Source: Rhodanobacter sp. AS-Z3
Lineage (GTDB): Bacteria; Pseudomonadota; Gammaproteobacteria; Xanthomonadales; Rhodanobacteraceae
DNA: 64,000 nucleotides
Reading direction: 5' to 3'
Assembly (NCBI RefSeq): GCF_029224025.1
Contig: NZ_CP119392.1
Span: 1,077,001 to 1,141,000, forward strand
The notes beneath the pieces were generated by a model. The model made no database searches, had not been told where the DNA came from, and was given only the letters and a program-made list of their open reading frames with translations. Each line of letters begins with the position of its first letter. The first letter of the stretch is position 1. Made by a program: the position numbers and the translations under genes. Positions 26,915 through 35,996 of this stretch are shown one piece after another.

Positions 26915-29206
26915 ATGAGCCTTCCCGAAGAACTGCGCCTCGCTGCACTCGAATATCACCGCCTGCCGCGGCCGGGCAAGATCAAGGTAACGCCGACCAC
27001 CTCGCTGCTGACCCAGCGTGATCTGTCGCTGGCCTATTCGCCGGGTGTGGCTGCCGCCTGCGATGCGATCGTTGAAGACCCAACCACGGCCGCCGAATAC
27101 ACCGCGCGCTCGAACCTGGTGGCGGTGATCACCAATGGCACGGCGGTGCTTGGCCTGGGCAACATCGGGCCGCTGGCCAGCAAGCCGGTGATGGAAGGCA
27201 AGGGCGTGCTGTTCCAGAAGTTCGCCGGCATCGACGTGTTCGACATCGAGATCGACGAGAACGACCCGGACAAGCTGGTCGACATCATCGCCAGCCTCGA
27301 ACCCACCTTCGGCGGCATCAACCTGGAAGACATCAAGGCGCCGGAGTGTTTCATCGTCGAGCGCAAGCTGCGCGAGCGGATGAAGATCCCGGTATTCCAC
27401 GACGACCAGCACGGCACTTCGATCATTGTCGGCGCGGCGCTGATCAACGCGCTGGTAGTCGTCGGCAAGAAGATCGAAGACATTCGCGTGGCAACCACCG
27501 GCGCCGGTGCGGCCGGTATCTCCTGCCTCGACATGCTGGTTGCGCTGGGCGTGAAGCCGGAACACATTCTGGCCTTCGACCGTGATGGCGTGATCCATAC
27601 CGAGCGCACCAACCTCGACCCCGACAAGCAGCGCTACGCGCGTGACACCAAGGCACGCACGCTGGCTGAAATCGTCGACGGTGCGGACGTGTTCCTCGGC
27701 CTTTCCGCCGGCGGCATCCTGAAGCCGGAGATGGTTGCGACGATGGCCGAGCGACCGATCATCTTCGCGCTGGCCAATCCAAACCCGGAGATCACCCCGG
27801 AAGAGGCCAAGGCCGTGCGGCCGGACTGCATCATGGCCACCGGGCGTTCGGACTATCCGAACCAGGTCAACAACGCACTGTGCTTCCCGTATCTGTTCCG
27901 CGGTGCGCTGGACGTGGGCGCCACGGTGATCAACGAACCGATGAAGATTGCCTGCGTGAAGGCGATTGCGGCGTTGGCACGGCGTGAGTCTTCCGATGTC
28001 AGTGCGCGTGCTTACGGTGGCAAGCCGCCAAGCTTCGGCGCGAATTACCTGATTCCGCAGCCGTTTGACCCGCGGCTGCTGCTGCAATTGCCACCGGCGG
28101 TGGCGCTGGCGGCGATGGATTCGGGCGTGGCCACGCGGCCGATGGCCGACTTCGCCGAATACAACGACCGGCTGACCAGTTTCGTGTTCCGCACCGGCTT
28201 GTTGATGAAGCCGGTATTCGAACGCGCCAAGGCCGCACCGGCACGATTGGTTTATGCCGAGGGCGAAGAAGAAACCGTGCTGCGTGCGGTGCAGGTCGTG
28301 GTCGACGAAGGACTGGCCAAGCCGATCCTGATCGGCCGCCCCGAAGTGATCGAAAAACGTATCAAGCGCGCCGGCCTGCGGATCAAGCCGGGCGTCGACA
28401 TCGAAATCTGCAATATCAACAGCGATCCACGTTTCGATGCCTACTGGCAGCATTACCACGAGTTGATGGAGCGGCGTGGCGTGACCCCGTCGATGGCCAA
28501 GGCGGTGATCCGCTCGCGGCCTACCGCGATTGCCGCGCTGATGGTCGAGCGCGGCGAAGCGGACGCGATGATCTGCGGCCTCGTCGGCCAGTACCAGAGC
28601 AAGCTGCGCTATATCCGCGACATCATCGGTCTGGACGAAGGCGTGGTCGAGCCGTCGGCGATGGCCGCGGTATCCACCGACAAGGGCACGTTCTTCTACC
28701 TCGACACCCACGTGCAGGACGATCCCTGTCCCGAGCAGATCGCCGAGGCCACGCTGCAGGCGGCGATTCGCCTGAAGCTGTTCGGCATCCAGCCGAAGAT
28801 CGCGCTGTTGTCCGGTGGCAACTTCGGCAGTCGGGATACCTGTGGGGCCATGAAGATGCGTCGTGCACTGGAATTGATCCGGGCGCGGGCCCCGCGGCTG
28901 GAGGTGGAAGGCGAGATGCAGGCGGATGTGGCGCTGGTGCCGGCGCTGCGCGAAAAGCTGTTTCCGCATTCGCGGCTGGAAGGCAAGGCGAACGTGTTCG
29001 TGTTCCCGAATCTGGATGCCGCCAACATTGCCTACAACATGACCCGCATGCTGTGCGATGGCGTGGTAATCGGCCCGATCCTGATGGGCGTGGCCAAGCC
29101 GGCGCACATCCTGATGCCGCAATCGACGGTGCGGCGGGTGGTGAACATGACTGCGGTGGCCTGTGTCGAGGCGCAGATCCGCGCGGCGAATCGCCAGCAA
29201 GGTTGA
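26915..29206 (+). CDS. maeB: NADP-dependent malic enzyme (MaeB type)
   Basis: Oxidative decarboxylation of malate to pyruvate with NADPH formation. The 763-residue length reflects the two-domain form: an N-terminal malic enzyme (1-430) with SLAYSPGVA, the FHDDQHGTS metal-site segment and a GAGAAGISC dinucleotide motif, and a C-terminal phosphotransacetylase-like domain (430-763) that has a regulatory rather than catalytic role in E. coli MaeB. The ribosome-binding site is weak. It is 157 nt upstream of aceE in the same direction, so malate-derived pyruvate and its oxidation are encoded side by side. Confidence 0.95.
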   Translation: MSLPEELRLAALEYHRLPRPGKIKVTPTTSLLTQRDLSLAYSPGVAAACDAIVEDPTTAAEYTARSNLVAVITNGTAVLGLGNIGPLASKPVMEGKGVLFQKFAGIDVFDIEIDENDPDKLVDIIASLEPTFGGINLEDIKAPECFIVERKLRERMKIPVFHDDQHGTSIIVGAALINALVVVGKKIEDIRVATTGAGAAGISCLDMLVALGVKPEHILAFDRDGVIHTERTNLDPDKQRYARDTKARTLAEIVDGADVFLGLSAGGILKPEMVATMAERPIIFALANPNPEITPEEAKAVRPDCIMATGRSDYPNQVNNALCFPYLFRGALDVGATVINEPMKIACVKAIAALARRESSDVSARAYGGKPPSFGANYLIPQPFDPRLLLQLPPAVALAAMDSGVATRPMADFAEYNDRLTSFVFRTGLLMKPVFERAKAAPARLVYAEGEEETVLRAVQVVVDEGLAKPILIGRPEVIEKRIKRAGLRIKPGVDIEICNINSDPRFDAYWQHYHELMERRGVTPSMAKAVIRSRPTAIAALMVERGEADAMICGLVGQYQSKLRYIRDIIGLDEGVVEPSAMAAVSTDKGTFFYLDTHVQDDPCPEQIAEATLQAAIRLKLFGIQPKIALLSGGNFGSRDTCGAMKMRRALELIRARAPRLEVEGEMQADVALVPALREKLFPHSRLEGKANVFVFPNLDAANIAYNMTRMLCDGVVIGPILMGVAKPAHILMPQSTVRRVVNMTAVACVEAQIRAANRQQG

Positions 29207-29216
29207 TGTTTTGCAG

Positions 29217-29246
29217 CGTTTGCCATGCGCCAGCGCATGGCAAACG
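29217..29246. terminator. Perfect 13-bp hairpin between maeB and aceE
   Basis: CGTTTGCCATGCG pairs with CGCATGGCAAACG across a CCAG loop, 11 nt after the maeB stop and about 120 nt before the aceE ATG. A perfect stem of this length is unlikely by chance, but there is no T-tract. It could be a mRNA 3'-end stabiliser, a rho-independent-like stem acting with other factors, or a regulatory hairpin in the aceE leader. Confidence 0.55.
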
Positions 29247-29362
29247 GATTGGCTAGCCACGGACCCAACGGCTAGACTTGGACGTTGATTCCCGTCGCAC
29301 ACCCCGGCGGCGGGTATTCCCCCTCAAGCACGAGCGCTGCAACGGCGCTGCGGAGAATCTTC

Positions 29363-32062
29363 ATGGATCAGCTCGACGATATCCTCAATCAGGACATCGA
29401 CCCCACCGAAACGCGCGAGTGGGTCGATTCGCTCGATGCGGTGATCAACCATGACGGCACCGAGCGCGCGCATTTTCTGCTGGAAAAAATGGTCGACACC
29501 ACCCGCCGTTCGGGTGGCTATCTGCCGTTCAATCCCACCACCGAATACGTCAACACGATTCCACCCAGCCAGGAAGCGAAAAGCCCCGGCGATGCCGCGA
29601 TGGAATGGCGCATCCGCTCGCTGATCCGCTGGAACGCGATGGCGATGGTGGTGCGTGCGAACCGCAAGCCGGGTGAACTGGGCGGCCATATCGCCAGCTT
29701 CGCCTCCAGCGCCACGCTGTACGACGTGGGCTTCAATCACTTCTGGCGCGCACCGAGCGCCGATCATCCCGGCGACCTGATCCTGCATCAGGGTCATTCC
29801 AGCCCGGGCATCTACGCGCGCTCGTTCCTCGAAGGCCGCCTGGCTGAAGACCAGCTCGACCTGTTCCGCATGGAAGTGGTCGGCCACGGTCGCTCGCTGT
29901 CGTCGTACCCGCATCCGTGGTTGATGCCGGATTACTGGCAGGTGCCGACGGTGTCGATGGGTCTGGGTCCGATCCAGGCAATCTATCAGGCGCAATTCTT
30001 CAAGTATCTGGAGAACCGTGGTCTGGTGCCCAAGAGCGACCGCAAGATCTGGTGCTTCATGGGCGATGGCGAGTGCGACGAGCCGGAATCGCTGGGCGCG
30101 ATCTCGCTGGCCGGCCGCGAAGGTCTGGACAACCTGATCTTCGTGATCAACTGCAACCTGCAGCGTCTGGATGGCCCGGTGCGTGGCAACGGCAAGATCA
30201 TCCAGGAACTGGAAGGCGTCTTCCGTGGCGGCGGCTGGAACGCGATCAAGCTGGCCTGGGGCAGCTATTGGGACCCGCTGCTGGCGCGCGACCACAAGGG
30301 CGTGCTGCGCAAGCTGATGATGGAAACCGTCGACGGCGAGTATCAGGCGTGCAAGGCGTTCGGCGGCGCGTACACGCGCGAGCATTTCTTCGGCAAGTAT
30401 CCGGAGACGCGCGAGATGGTTGCCAACCTCAGCGACGACGACATCTGGCGCTTGAACCGTGGCGGTCATGATCCGCACAAGGTCTATGCCGCTTACCACG
30501 CCGCGTCGAACACCAAGGGCATGCCCACCGTGATCCTGGCCAAGACGGTCAAGGGTTACGGCATGGGCCTGGGTACGGGCGAGTCGCAGAACCCGACCCA
30601 TCAGCAGAAGAAGCTGGACGACGAGTCGGTGCGGCACTTCCGCGACCGCTTCCAGATTCCGATTTCCGATGACAAGCTGCACGACCAGGTGCCGTACTAC
30701 CACCCGGGCAAGGACTCGCCGGAAGTGCAGTACATGCTGGAGCGCCGTAACGCACTCGGCGGCTTCCTGCCGCAGCGTCGACGCAAGGCCGAGGCCAAGC
30801 TGAAGGCGCCGGAGCTGGCGGCATTCGAGCAGATCACCAAGGGCACCGGCGAGCGCGAAATCTCCACCACCATGGCGCTGGTGCGCGGCATCAACCTGCT
30901 GCTGCGCGACAAGCAGTTGGGCGAGCGCGTGGTGCCGATCGTGGCCGATGAGGCACGCACGTTCGGCATGGAAGGCATGTTCCGCCAGATCGGCATCTAT
31001 GCGCCGTTCGGCCAGAAGTACAAGCCGCAGGATTCCGACCAGCTGCTGTATTACCGCGAAGACCAGAAGGGTCAGGTGTTGCAGCAAGGCATCAGCGAAG
31101 CCGGCGGCATGGCCTCGTGGATGGCGGCGGCAACCAGCTACAGCATCAGCAACCAGGCGATGCTGCCGTTCTTCATCTACTACTCGATGTTCGGCTTCCA
31201 GCGCATCGGCGACCTTTGCTGGGCCTCGGGTGACATGCGTGCGCGCGGCTTCCTGGTCGGCGGCACCGCTGGCCGCACCACGTTGAACGGCGAAGGCCTG
31301 CAGCACGAAGACGGCCATTCGCATCTGCTGGCCGGCGCCATTCCGAACGTCAAAGCCTACGACCCGACCTTCTCCTACGAAGTGGCGGTGATCCTGCAGG
31401 ACGGCGTGCGCAGCATGATGCAGGAGCAGGAAGACCACTACTACTACATCACCGTGATGAACGAGAACTACAGCCATCCCGACCTGCCCAAGGGCAGCGA
31501 GGAAGGCATCATCAAGGGCATGTATCTGTTCAAGGATGGCGGCAAGCCGAAGAAGGGCGAGCCGCGCGTGCAACTGTTGGGTTCGGGCACGATCCTGCGC
31601 GAAGTGATCGCCGCGGCCGAGTTGCTGGAAAAGGATTTCGGCGTGAAGTCGGATATCTGGTCCTGCCCCAGCTTCGTCGAATTGCGTCGTGACGGCTTTG
31701 ATGCCGAGCGCTGGAACCGTCTGCATCCGGAAGCGGAACAGCGCGTGCCGTATGTCACCGGACTGCTCGAGGGACGTGGCGGTCCGGCGATTGCCGCCAC
31801 CGACTACGTGCGCGAGTTTGCCGACCAGATCCGCGCCTTCATGCCCGACGGCATGCGTTACACCGTGCTGGGAACCGACGGCTACGGTCGCTCGGACACG
31901 CGTGCGCACCTGCGTAGTTTCTTCGAGGTCGATCGCTACTGGATCGCGCATGCCGCACTCGCCGCGTTGGCGAAGGACGGCAAGATGAATGCGAAGGACG
32001 TCAGCCGGGCGATCAAGGAATACAAGCTCGATCAGGACAAGCCGAACCCGTTGACGGTTTGA
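29363..32062 (+). CDS. aceE: Pyruvate dehydrogenase E1 component (homodimeric)
   Basis: Thiamine-diphosphate enzyme that decarboxylates pyruvate and acetylates the lipoyl groups of E2. The 899-residue size and sequence (EYVNTIPPS, GHSSPGIYARSFLEGR, the GDGECDEPESLGA TPP-binding stretch and NCNLQRLDGPVRGNGK) identify the alpha2 homodimeric E1 of gammaproteobacteria. GGAG lies 8 nt upstream of the ATG at 29363; the frame is open from 29285. It is followed by an intrinsic terminator. The E2 and E3 genes are not adjacent but near 49.8-54 kb, an unusual separation. Confidence 0.97.
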   Translation: MDQLDDILNQDIDPTETREWVDSLDAVINHDGTERAHFLLEKMVDTTRRSGGYLPFNPTTEYVNTIPPSQEAKSPGDAAMEWRIRSLIRWNAMAMVVRANRKPGELGGHIASFASSATLYDVGFNHFWRAPSADHPGDLILHQGHSSPGIYARSFLEGRLAEDQLDLFRMEVVGHGRSLSSYPHPWLMPDYWQVPTVSMGLGPIQAIYQAQFFKYLENRGLVPKSDRKIWCFMGDGECDEPESLGAISLAGREGLDNLIFVINCNLQRLDGPVRGNGKIIQELEGVFRGGGWNAIKLAWGSYWDPLLARDHKGVLRKLMMETVDGEYQACKAFGGAYTREHFFGKYPETREMVANLSDDDIWRLNRGGHDPHKVYAAYHAASNTKGMPTVILAKTVKGYGMGLGTGESQNPTHQQKKLDDESVRHFRDRFQIPISDDKLHDQVPYYHPGKDSPEVQYMLERRNALGGFLPQRRRKAEAKLKAPELAAFEQITKGTGEREISTTMALVRGINLLLRDKQLGERVVPIVADEARTFGMEGMFRQIGIYAPFGQKYKPQDSDQLLYYREDQKGQVLQQGISEAGGMASWMAAATSYSISNQAMLPFFIYYSMFGFQRIGDLCWASGDMRARGFLVGGTAGRTTLNGEGLQHEDGHSHLLAGAIPNVKAYDPTFSYEVAVILQDGVRSMMQEQEDHYYYITVMNENYSHPDLPKGSEEGIIKGMYLFKDGGKPKKGEPRVQLLGSGTILREVIAAAELLEKDFGVKSDIWSCPSFVELRRDGFDAERWNRLHPEAEQRVPYVTGLLEGRGGPAIAATDYVREFADQIRAFMPDGMRYTVLGTDGYGRSDTRAHLRSFFEVDRYWIAHAALAALAKDGKMNAKDVSRAIKEYKLDQDKPNPLTV

Positions 32063-32091
32063 CGCCGCAAGTCATTGCAGTGTGAAACGAG

Positions 32092-32115
32092 AAGCCGCCG
32101 TCAAGGCGGCTTTTC
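32092..32115 (+). terminator. Intrinsic terminator of aceE
   Basis: AAGCCGCC - GTCAA - GGCGGCTT forms an 8-bp stem followed by TT-C. It lies 30 nt after the aceE stop and just before the convergent MFS gene ends. Confidence 0.7.
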
Positions 32116-32122
32116 GTTGCGG

Positions 32123-33718
32123 TCATTCGGCCAGTGCGCGCTGGATCGCTTCCAGCCCTTGTCCGCGCGTTTCAATGCCGCTGCGTGCAAGCATCCATCC
32201 GGCAAGTAGCAGTGGTACGGCGATCAGCAACGCCGACAGCATGAAGTGTTCGAATAAGCCACTTACTCCCAGCAGCGCACCCAGAATGCCACCGAACTTC
32301 GAACCGCCCGCGATCAGCCCCGCGCCGGTGCTGCGCAGGTGGACGGGATAGATTTCCGCGGCATAGGGAATCAGCGTGGCGATGACGCCGCTGACGCTCA
32401 GCAGCAACGCGACCGTGCCGGCAATCGTGAGTGCGCTGGAACGCAGTTGGGTGGCGTCGATGACAATGAAGCACAGTAACGAAAGCGCGGTCAGGCCGAT
32501 GAACAACACCAGTGTGCGAATGCTGCTCCAGCGCTGGTAGAGCGCCACCACCAGCACAATGCCGGGCAACGCCAGCAGCGCCGAACGCGCGAGCAACGCC
32601 GCACATTCGCGCGCATCGATGCCGAGCTTCACCAGATTCTCCGGCAGCCACAGCAAGAAGCCGAAGTTCACCAACCCCCAGGCGACGGCAGCAACCATCA
32701 GCCCCCAACTGATCGCGGCGTGGCGGCCGCGCAACAACTGGCGCATGCTCACGCGCTGGGCTTCCTCGGTGCCATCGCTCGCACGCGTCGCGCTGGTGAT
32801 GGTCGCCGACTCGCCGCAGAACTGCTGCAGAACGGTGCGCGCCTGATCGTGCAGTCCGGCCAGCGCAAGGAAGCGCGGTGACTCGGGAATGTAGCGATTG
32901 AGCAGCACGATCAGCGCGCCGGTTGGCAGGTTGAGCAGCCACAGCGCACGCCAACTGAACGTGGGTTCGACCAGTGCCGCTGCGCCCGATGCCAACAGAT
33001 AGCCAGCCGACGTGCCGACGCCACCGAGCGCTACCAGCAACCAGCCGCGATGGCGGGAAGGAATGGTTTCGGCCATCAACGTGAAGGTGATCGGCAGCAT
33101 GCCGCCCGCTGCGGCGCCCATCATGAAACACATCAGCAGATTCCAGCCGAACGCCGGCATCGCACCGCAGATCGAAGTGCCCATGAACATCAGTGCTGAA
33201 AGCAGGATGCTGGCGCGGCGTCCGAACAGGTCGCCCAGCCGTCCCCAGATCACCGAGCCCACCGCTGTTCCACTGAGCGCGGACAGCGCCAGCAACGCCG
33301 TCACCGAGGAGCCGAGGCCGTACTCGTCGGCCAGGCCGGGCATGACGAAGCCGATCGTGGCCGGCTTCATCACATCGACCGCCAGGGCCAGAGCCAGTAC
33401 GCCGACCAGCTTCCAGTGTTCGCGATTGAGCGGCACGTTGTCGGCGATGTGAAACGCCAGTGTGCTGCGTCCGGCGTGCGATGTGCGGCGCATCTGCTGC
33501 AGTCGGGGCATCAATCCGTAGGCGGCCAGCAGTACGCCCAGTGGTACCAGCGCCATGCCGAGCAGCATCGTGCTGTCCATCGGCATGCCGGCCAGTCGGT
33601 AGTGCATCGGCGCGGCCATCGCCAGCATCGGCAGATGAGCCAGCACGCCCGCGACCACCATGGCGCAGCCCAGCCAGAAGGCGGCGGGATGATGAAAGCG
33701 CAGATCCCTTGAGTACAT
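32123..33718 (-). CDS. MFS transporter (sugar/organic-acid porter type)
   Basis: Inner-membrane transporter of 531 residues. Two extra N-terminal helices (about 10-65) precede a standard 12-helix MFS core. The core has the motif RLGDLFGRRAS in loop 2-3 and, in the second half, PESPRFLALAG and AEIYPVHLRSTGAG, typical of the sugar porter/metabolite-H+ symporter group. The extra helices are atypical and could be an artefact of start choice, but the frame is uninterrupted from 33718. Substrate not predictable. Convergent with aceE. Confidence 0.85.
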   Translation of the reverse strand: MYSRDLRFHHPAAFWLGCAMVVAGVLAHLPMLAMAAPMHYRLAGMPMDSTMLLGMALVPLGVLLAAYGLMPRLQQMRRTSHAGRSTLAFHIADNVPLNREHWKLVGVLALALAVDVMKPATIGFVMPGLADEYGLGSSVTALLALSALSGTAVGSVIWGRLGDLFGRRASILLSALMFMGTSICGAMPAFGWNLLMCFMMGAAAGGMLPITFTLMAETIPSRHRGWLLVALGGVGTSAGYLLASGAAALVEPTFSWRALWLLNLPTGALIVLLNRYIPESPRFLALAGLHDQARTVLQQFCGESATITSATRASDGTEEAQRVSMRQLLRGRHAAISWGLMVAAVAWGLVNFGFLLWLPENLVKLGIDARECAALLARSALLALPGIVLVVALYQRWSSIRTLVLFIGLTALSLLCFIVIDATQLRSSALTIAGTVALLLSVSGVIATLIPYAAEIYPVHLRSTGAGLIAGGSKFGGILGALLGVSGLFEHFMLSALLIAVPLLLAGWMLARSGIETRGQGLEAIQRALAE

Positions 33719-33806
33719 GAAGTGTGGTGCCCTGGGCGAACCGCCAGCTTAGCAGCGACACCCTAGCCGATCACGGCGGCCCGGCGACTTCGGACGGCCA
33801 AACAAA

Positions 33807-33827
33807 AAGCCCGCCAATGGCGGGCTT
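33807..33827 (-). terminator. Intrinsic terminator of the ElaB-like gene
   Basis: AAGCCCGCC - AAT - GGCGGGCTT is a perfect 9-bp stem. Read on the minus strand it is followed by TTTTTGTTT, so it serves the minus-strand gene ending at 33894, about 65 nt away. Confidence 0.85.
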
Positions 33828-33893
33828 CTTGTTTATGGAGGCGTTGTTATCCAGCTGCATGTCCGGCAAGCTGGATCAGTCAGCTCGTTTCAC

Positions 33894-34223
33894 TTATTCG
33901 TCGTCCCGCTTGAACGCACGACGCAGCAGCAGGAATGCGCCAATCGTACCTGCCACGATGGCTACCGTGGCCGCAGGGTGGCGGTTCACCTGGCGACGCA
34001 AGCGGCGGTACTGGTAGTTAGCCTCGTCGGCCAGATCCTCGGCAGCGTGGCTGATCTGGCGACCGTAGTCACTGCGCTTCTGGAAACGCTCGCGGATAGT
34101 GCGGCGGCCACGTTCGAGCAGATCCTGCGCGCCATTGGCGGCACCATCCGCGAAATAGCGTGCCCGCTCGCTGGCTCGTCCGGCGGTGTCGTGGAGCTGG
34201 CGTTCGATATCGTGTTTGCGCAT
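33894..34223 (-). CDS. ElaB/YqjD-like membrane-anchored protein
   Basis: A 109-residue protein with a long charged helical region (residues 1-75, many Arg/Asp/Gln) and a single C-terminal transmembrane helix HPAATVAIVAGTIGAFLLL followed by a positive tail RRAFKRDDE. This layout matches the DUF883 (ElaB/YqjD/YgaM) family of inner-membrane proteins, reported in E. coli to associate with ribosomes. Identity is by architecture, so moderate. GGAG lies 6 nt before the ATG at 34223. It ends at its own terminator. Confidence 0.6.
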   Translation of the reverse strand: MRKHDIERQLHDTAGRASERARYFADGAANGAQDLLERGRRTIRERFQKRSDYGRQISHAAEDLADEANYQYRRLRRQVNRHPAATVAIVAGTIGAFLLLRRAFKRDDE

Positions 34224-34309
34224 GGTCGTCTCCTTGGCGTCTGAATGGCCAGACTGGCAGCCTCGTCGTGAGCAAGGCGTAAACGCGGTCATCCGTTGCG
34301 GGCTGGCGT

Positions 34310-34978
34310 TCAGCCAAGTCGATACTCACCGCCCTTCGCCAGTGCACGCTGGTAAGCCGGCCGGGCATGAATGCGTTGCAGGAAGGCCGACAGCTTGGGA
34401 TGGCTGTCCGCCAACCCACCGCGGGCGGCGAACGCTTCCAGTGGAAAGCTCAACTGGATGTCTGCGGCACCGAAGAAATCATCGACGAACCACTGTTGGC
34501 TGCCCAACTCCCCTTCCAGATAGTCCATGTGCAGCCGCAACTGCGGGTCAATGAAGCTGCGCATCACCTTGTGCGCGATGCTTTTGGCAATCGGCTTGAC
34601 GAAAAACGGCGCTGGTGCGGTTTCCACCCGATGGAAGACCAGTTTCATCAGCAGCGGCGGCATCGCCGAGCCCTCGGCGTAATGCAGCCAGTAGTTGCAG
34701 CGCAACCGCGCCGGCGTGCCTGGGGCGGGAATCAGTACACCGGAACCGTAGCGGTCGGCGAGGTATTCGATGATGGCGCCCGACTCGGCCAGAGTCAGTT
34801 CGCCATCGCTGATCACCGGTGACTTGCCCAGCGGATGTACGCGCCTGAGTTCGGGCGGTGCCAGCATGGTGTTCGGGTCGCGCTGGTAGCGCTTGATTTC
34901 GTACGGCACGCCTAGCTCTTCCAGCAGCCACAGGATGCGTTGCGAGCGTGAATTGTTGAGGTGATGGACGGTGATCAT
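34310..34978 (-). CDS. Glutathione S-transferase family protein
   Basis: Cytoplasmic GST-fold protein of 222 residues. The N-terminal thioredoxin-like domain begins with ITVHHLNNSRSQRILWLLEEL, where Ser10 is the likely thiol-stabilising residue, and has the cis-proline at GKSPVI and the glutathione-contacting ESGAIIEYL. The helical C-terminal domain covers about 90-222. The long frame to 35263 upstream is antisense to the neighbouring gene; ATG 34978 is preceded by a weak GGAA. Substrate unknown. Confidence 0.9.
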   Translation of the reverse strand: MITVHHLNNSRSQRILWLLEELGVPYEIKRYQRDPNTMLAPPELRRVHPLGKSPVISDGELTLAESGAIIEYLADRYGSGVLIPAPGTPARLRCNYWLHYAEGSAMPPLLMKLVFHRVETAPAPFFVKPIAKSIAHKVMRSFIDPQLRLHMDYLEGELGSQQWFVDDFFGAADIQLSFPLEAFAARGGLADSHPKLSAFLQRIHARPAYQRALAKGGEYRLG

Positions 34979-35049
34979 GATGTACGTTCCGGGCTGCGCG
35001 AGGGAGCGGCGATGTGAGTCGCCACACCCGGGCTTACGGAGATGGCGGC

Positions 35050-35967
35050 TCAGTAGATCTCGCCGACGCAACAGCGCAGGCTGCCGCCAGCTTTTTCGAT
35101 CTCGTCGAGGTCGACCGAACCCAACGCAAAGCCATAGTCGCGCAAGGTTTCGATCTGCTCCGGCTGCAACGAAGCGGCGGCGCGGGCGCTCATCCACACG
35201 CGTTGGTCGGACAAGGTGATGGCATTGCCGGCAAACGCCTGCTTTTGCTGCGGGCTGATCCACAGTGCGCGATCGCCGTACGCGCTGGCAATGGCCTGTG
35301 CCGCCGCCGGGTCGCGGAAGCCATCGGCAGCGATGATCGCGGCGCGGCTGGCCAGCAAGGTCAGCACCACATTGGTGTGGTATTCGCCGTCGGCCAGTTC
35401 AAAGCAGAACATCAGGCGCAGCTCGAACGCTTTCAGCATCGCCTGGGCACCGGCCATGTCGCAGCGTTCGCTGAGTCCGCAATAGCCCACGCCGCGTGCA
35501 CGGTCGATGATCAGCGAGCCGGTCAGTTCGGCCACCAGATTCTCGCAACCAGACAGGTCGATTTCGTCGTAGCCCAGCACGTCGCCGAAGAACTCGCGGA
35601 TGTCGGTGCGGGTAGCCTCGCGCTGGCGCACCGGGTGGCGCATGCGTCCCACGATCAACCGTCCCGGCGCGGTGGCAAACACGTTGTTGGGAAAGATCGC
35701 GTCGGGCGTGGCCGGATCGCCGGGGAAGGTGACCACCGGCACGTCCGCGCGCAAGGCCTGCGCCAGCGCACTGTGCTGGGCCAGCGCCTTGAGCGGATCG
35801 ACGGCGAGATCCATGTCCATGTAGCGGTTGTCACTCGCTGATTCTGCCGCCAGGCTGAACTCGGCCGGCGCCACCAGGTACGCGGCGCGCGCGGTCGCCG
35901 AGGCATCAGGCAAGGGCGTCAATGCGGCGAAGGCGGCAAGGAATTCGGTGGGTGAAGTGGTGATCAC
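35050..35967 (-). CDS. Arginine deiminase/amidinotransferase-fold hydrolase (CtlX-like)
   Basis: Enzyme of the guanidine-modifying (pentein) superfamily, 305 residues. Signature segments are FPNNVFAT, a catalytic His in EYHTNVVLTL, and a C-terminal GGSLRCCVGEIY where one of two adjacent cysteines is the expected nucleophile. The sequence resembles proteins called arginine deiminase-related or CtlX (citrulline utilisation), but the substrate is not certain. The GTG at 35967 has GGAG 6 nt upstream and fixes the start; it begins 29 nt after the stop of the upstream MFS gene, so the two are probably one operon and may act on the same metabolite. Confidence 0.75.
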   Translation of the reverse strand: MITTSPTEFLAAFAALTPLPDASATARAAYLVAPAEFSLAAESASDNRYMDMDLAVDPLKALAQHSALAQALRADVPVVTFPGDPATPDAIFPNNVFATAPGRLIVGRMRHPVRQREATRTDIREFFGDVLGYDEIDLSGCENLVAELTGSLIIDRARGVGYCGLSERCDMAGAQAMLKAFELRLMFCFELADGEYHTNVVLTLLASRAAIIAADGFRDPAAAQAIASAYGDRALWISPQQKQAFAGNAITLSDQRVWMSARAAASLQPEQIETLRDYGFALGSVDLDEIEKAGGSLRCCVGEIY

Positions 35968-35996
35968 GCAATTCTCCGTCAGGCAACTGGCAAGCA

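Noticed and set aside
26867..29302. 811-codon frame antisense to maeB
   Set aside because: A shadow of a high-GC gene on the other strand; translation shows no family and maeB is unequivocal.
29324..31951. 875-codon frame antisense to aceE
   Set aside because: Same reason: aceE on the + strand explains the region.
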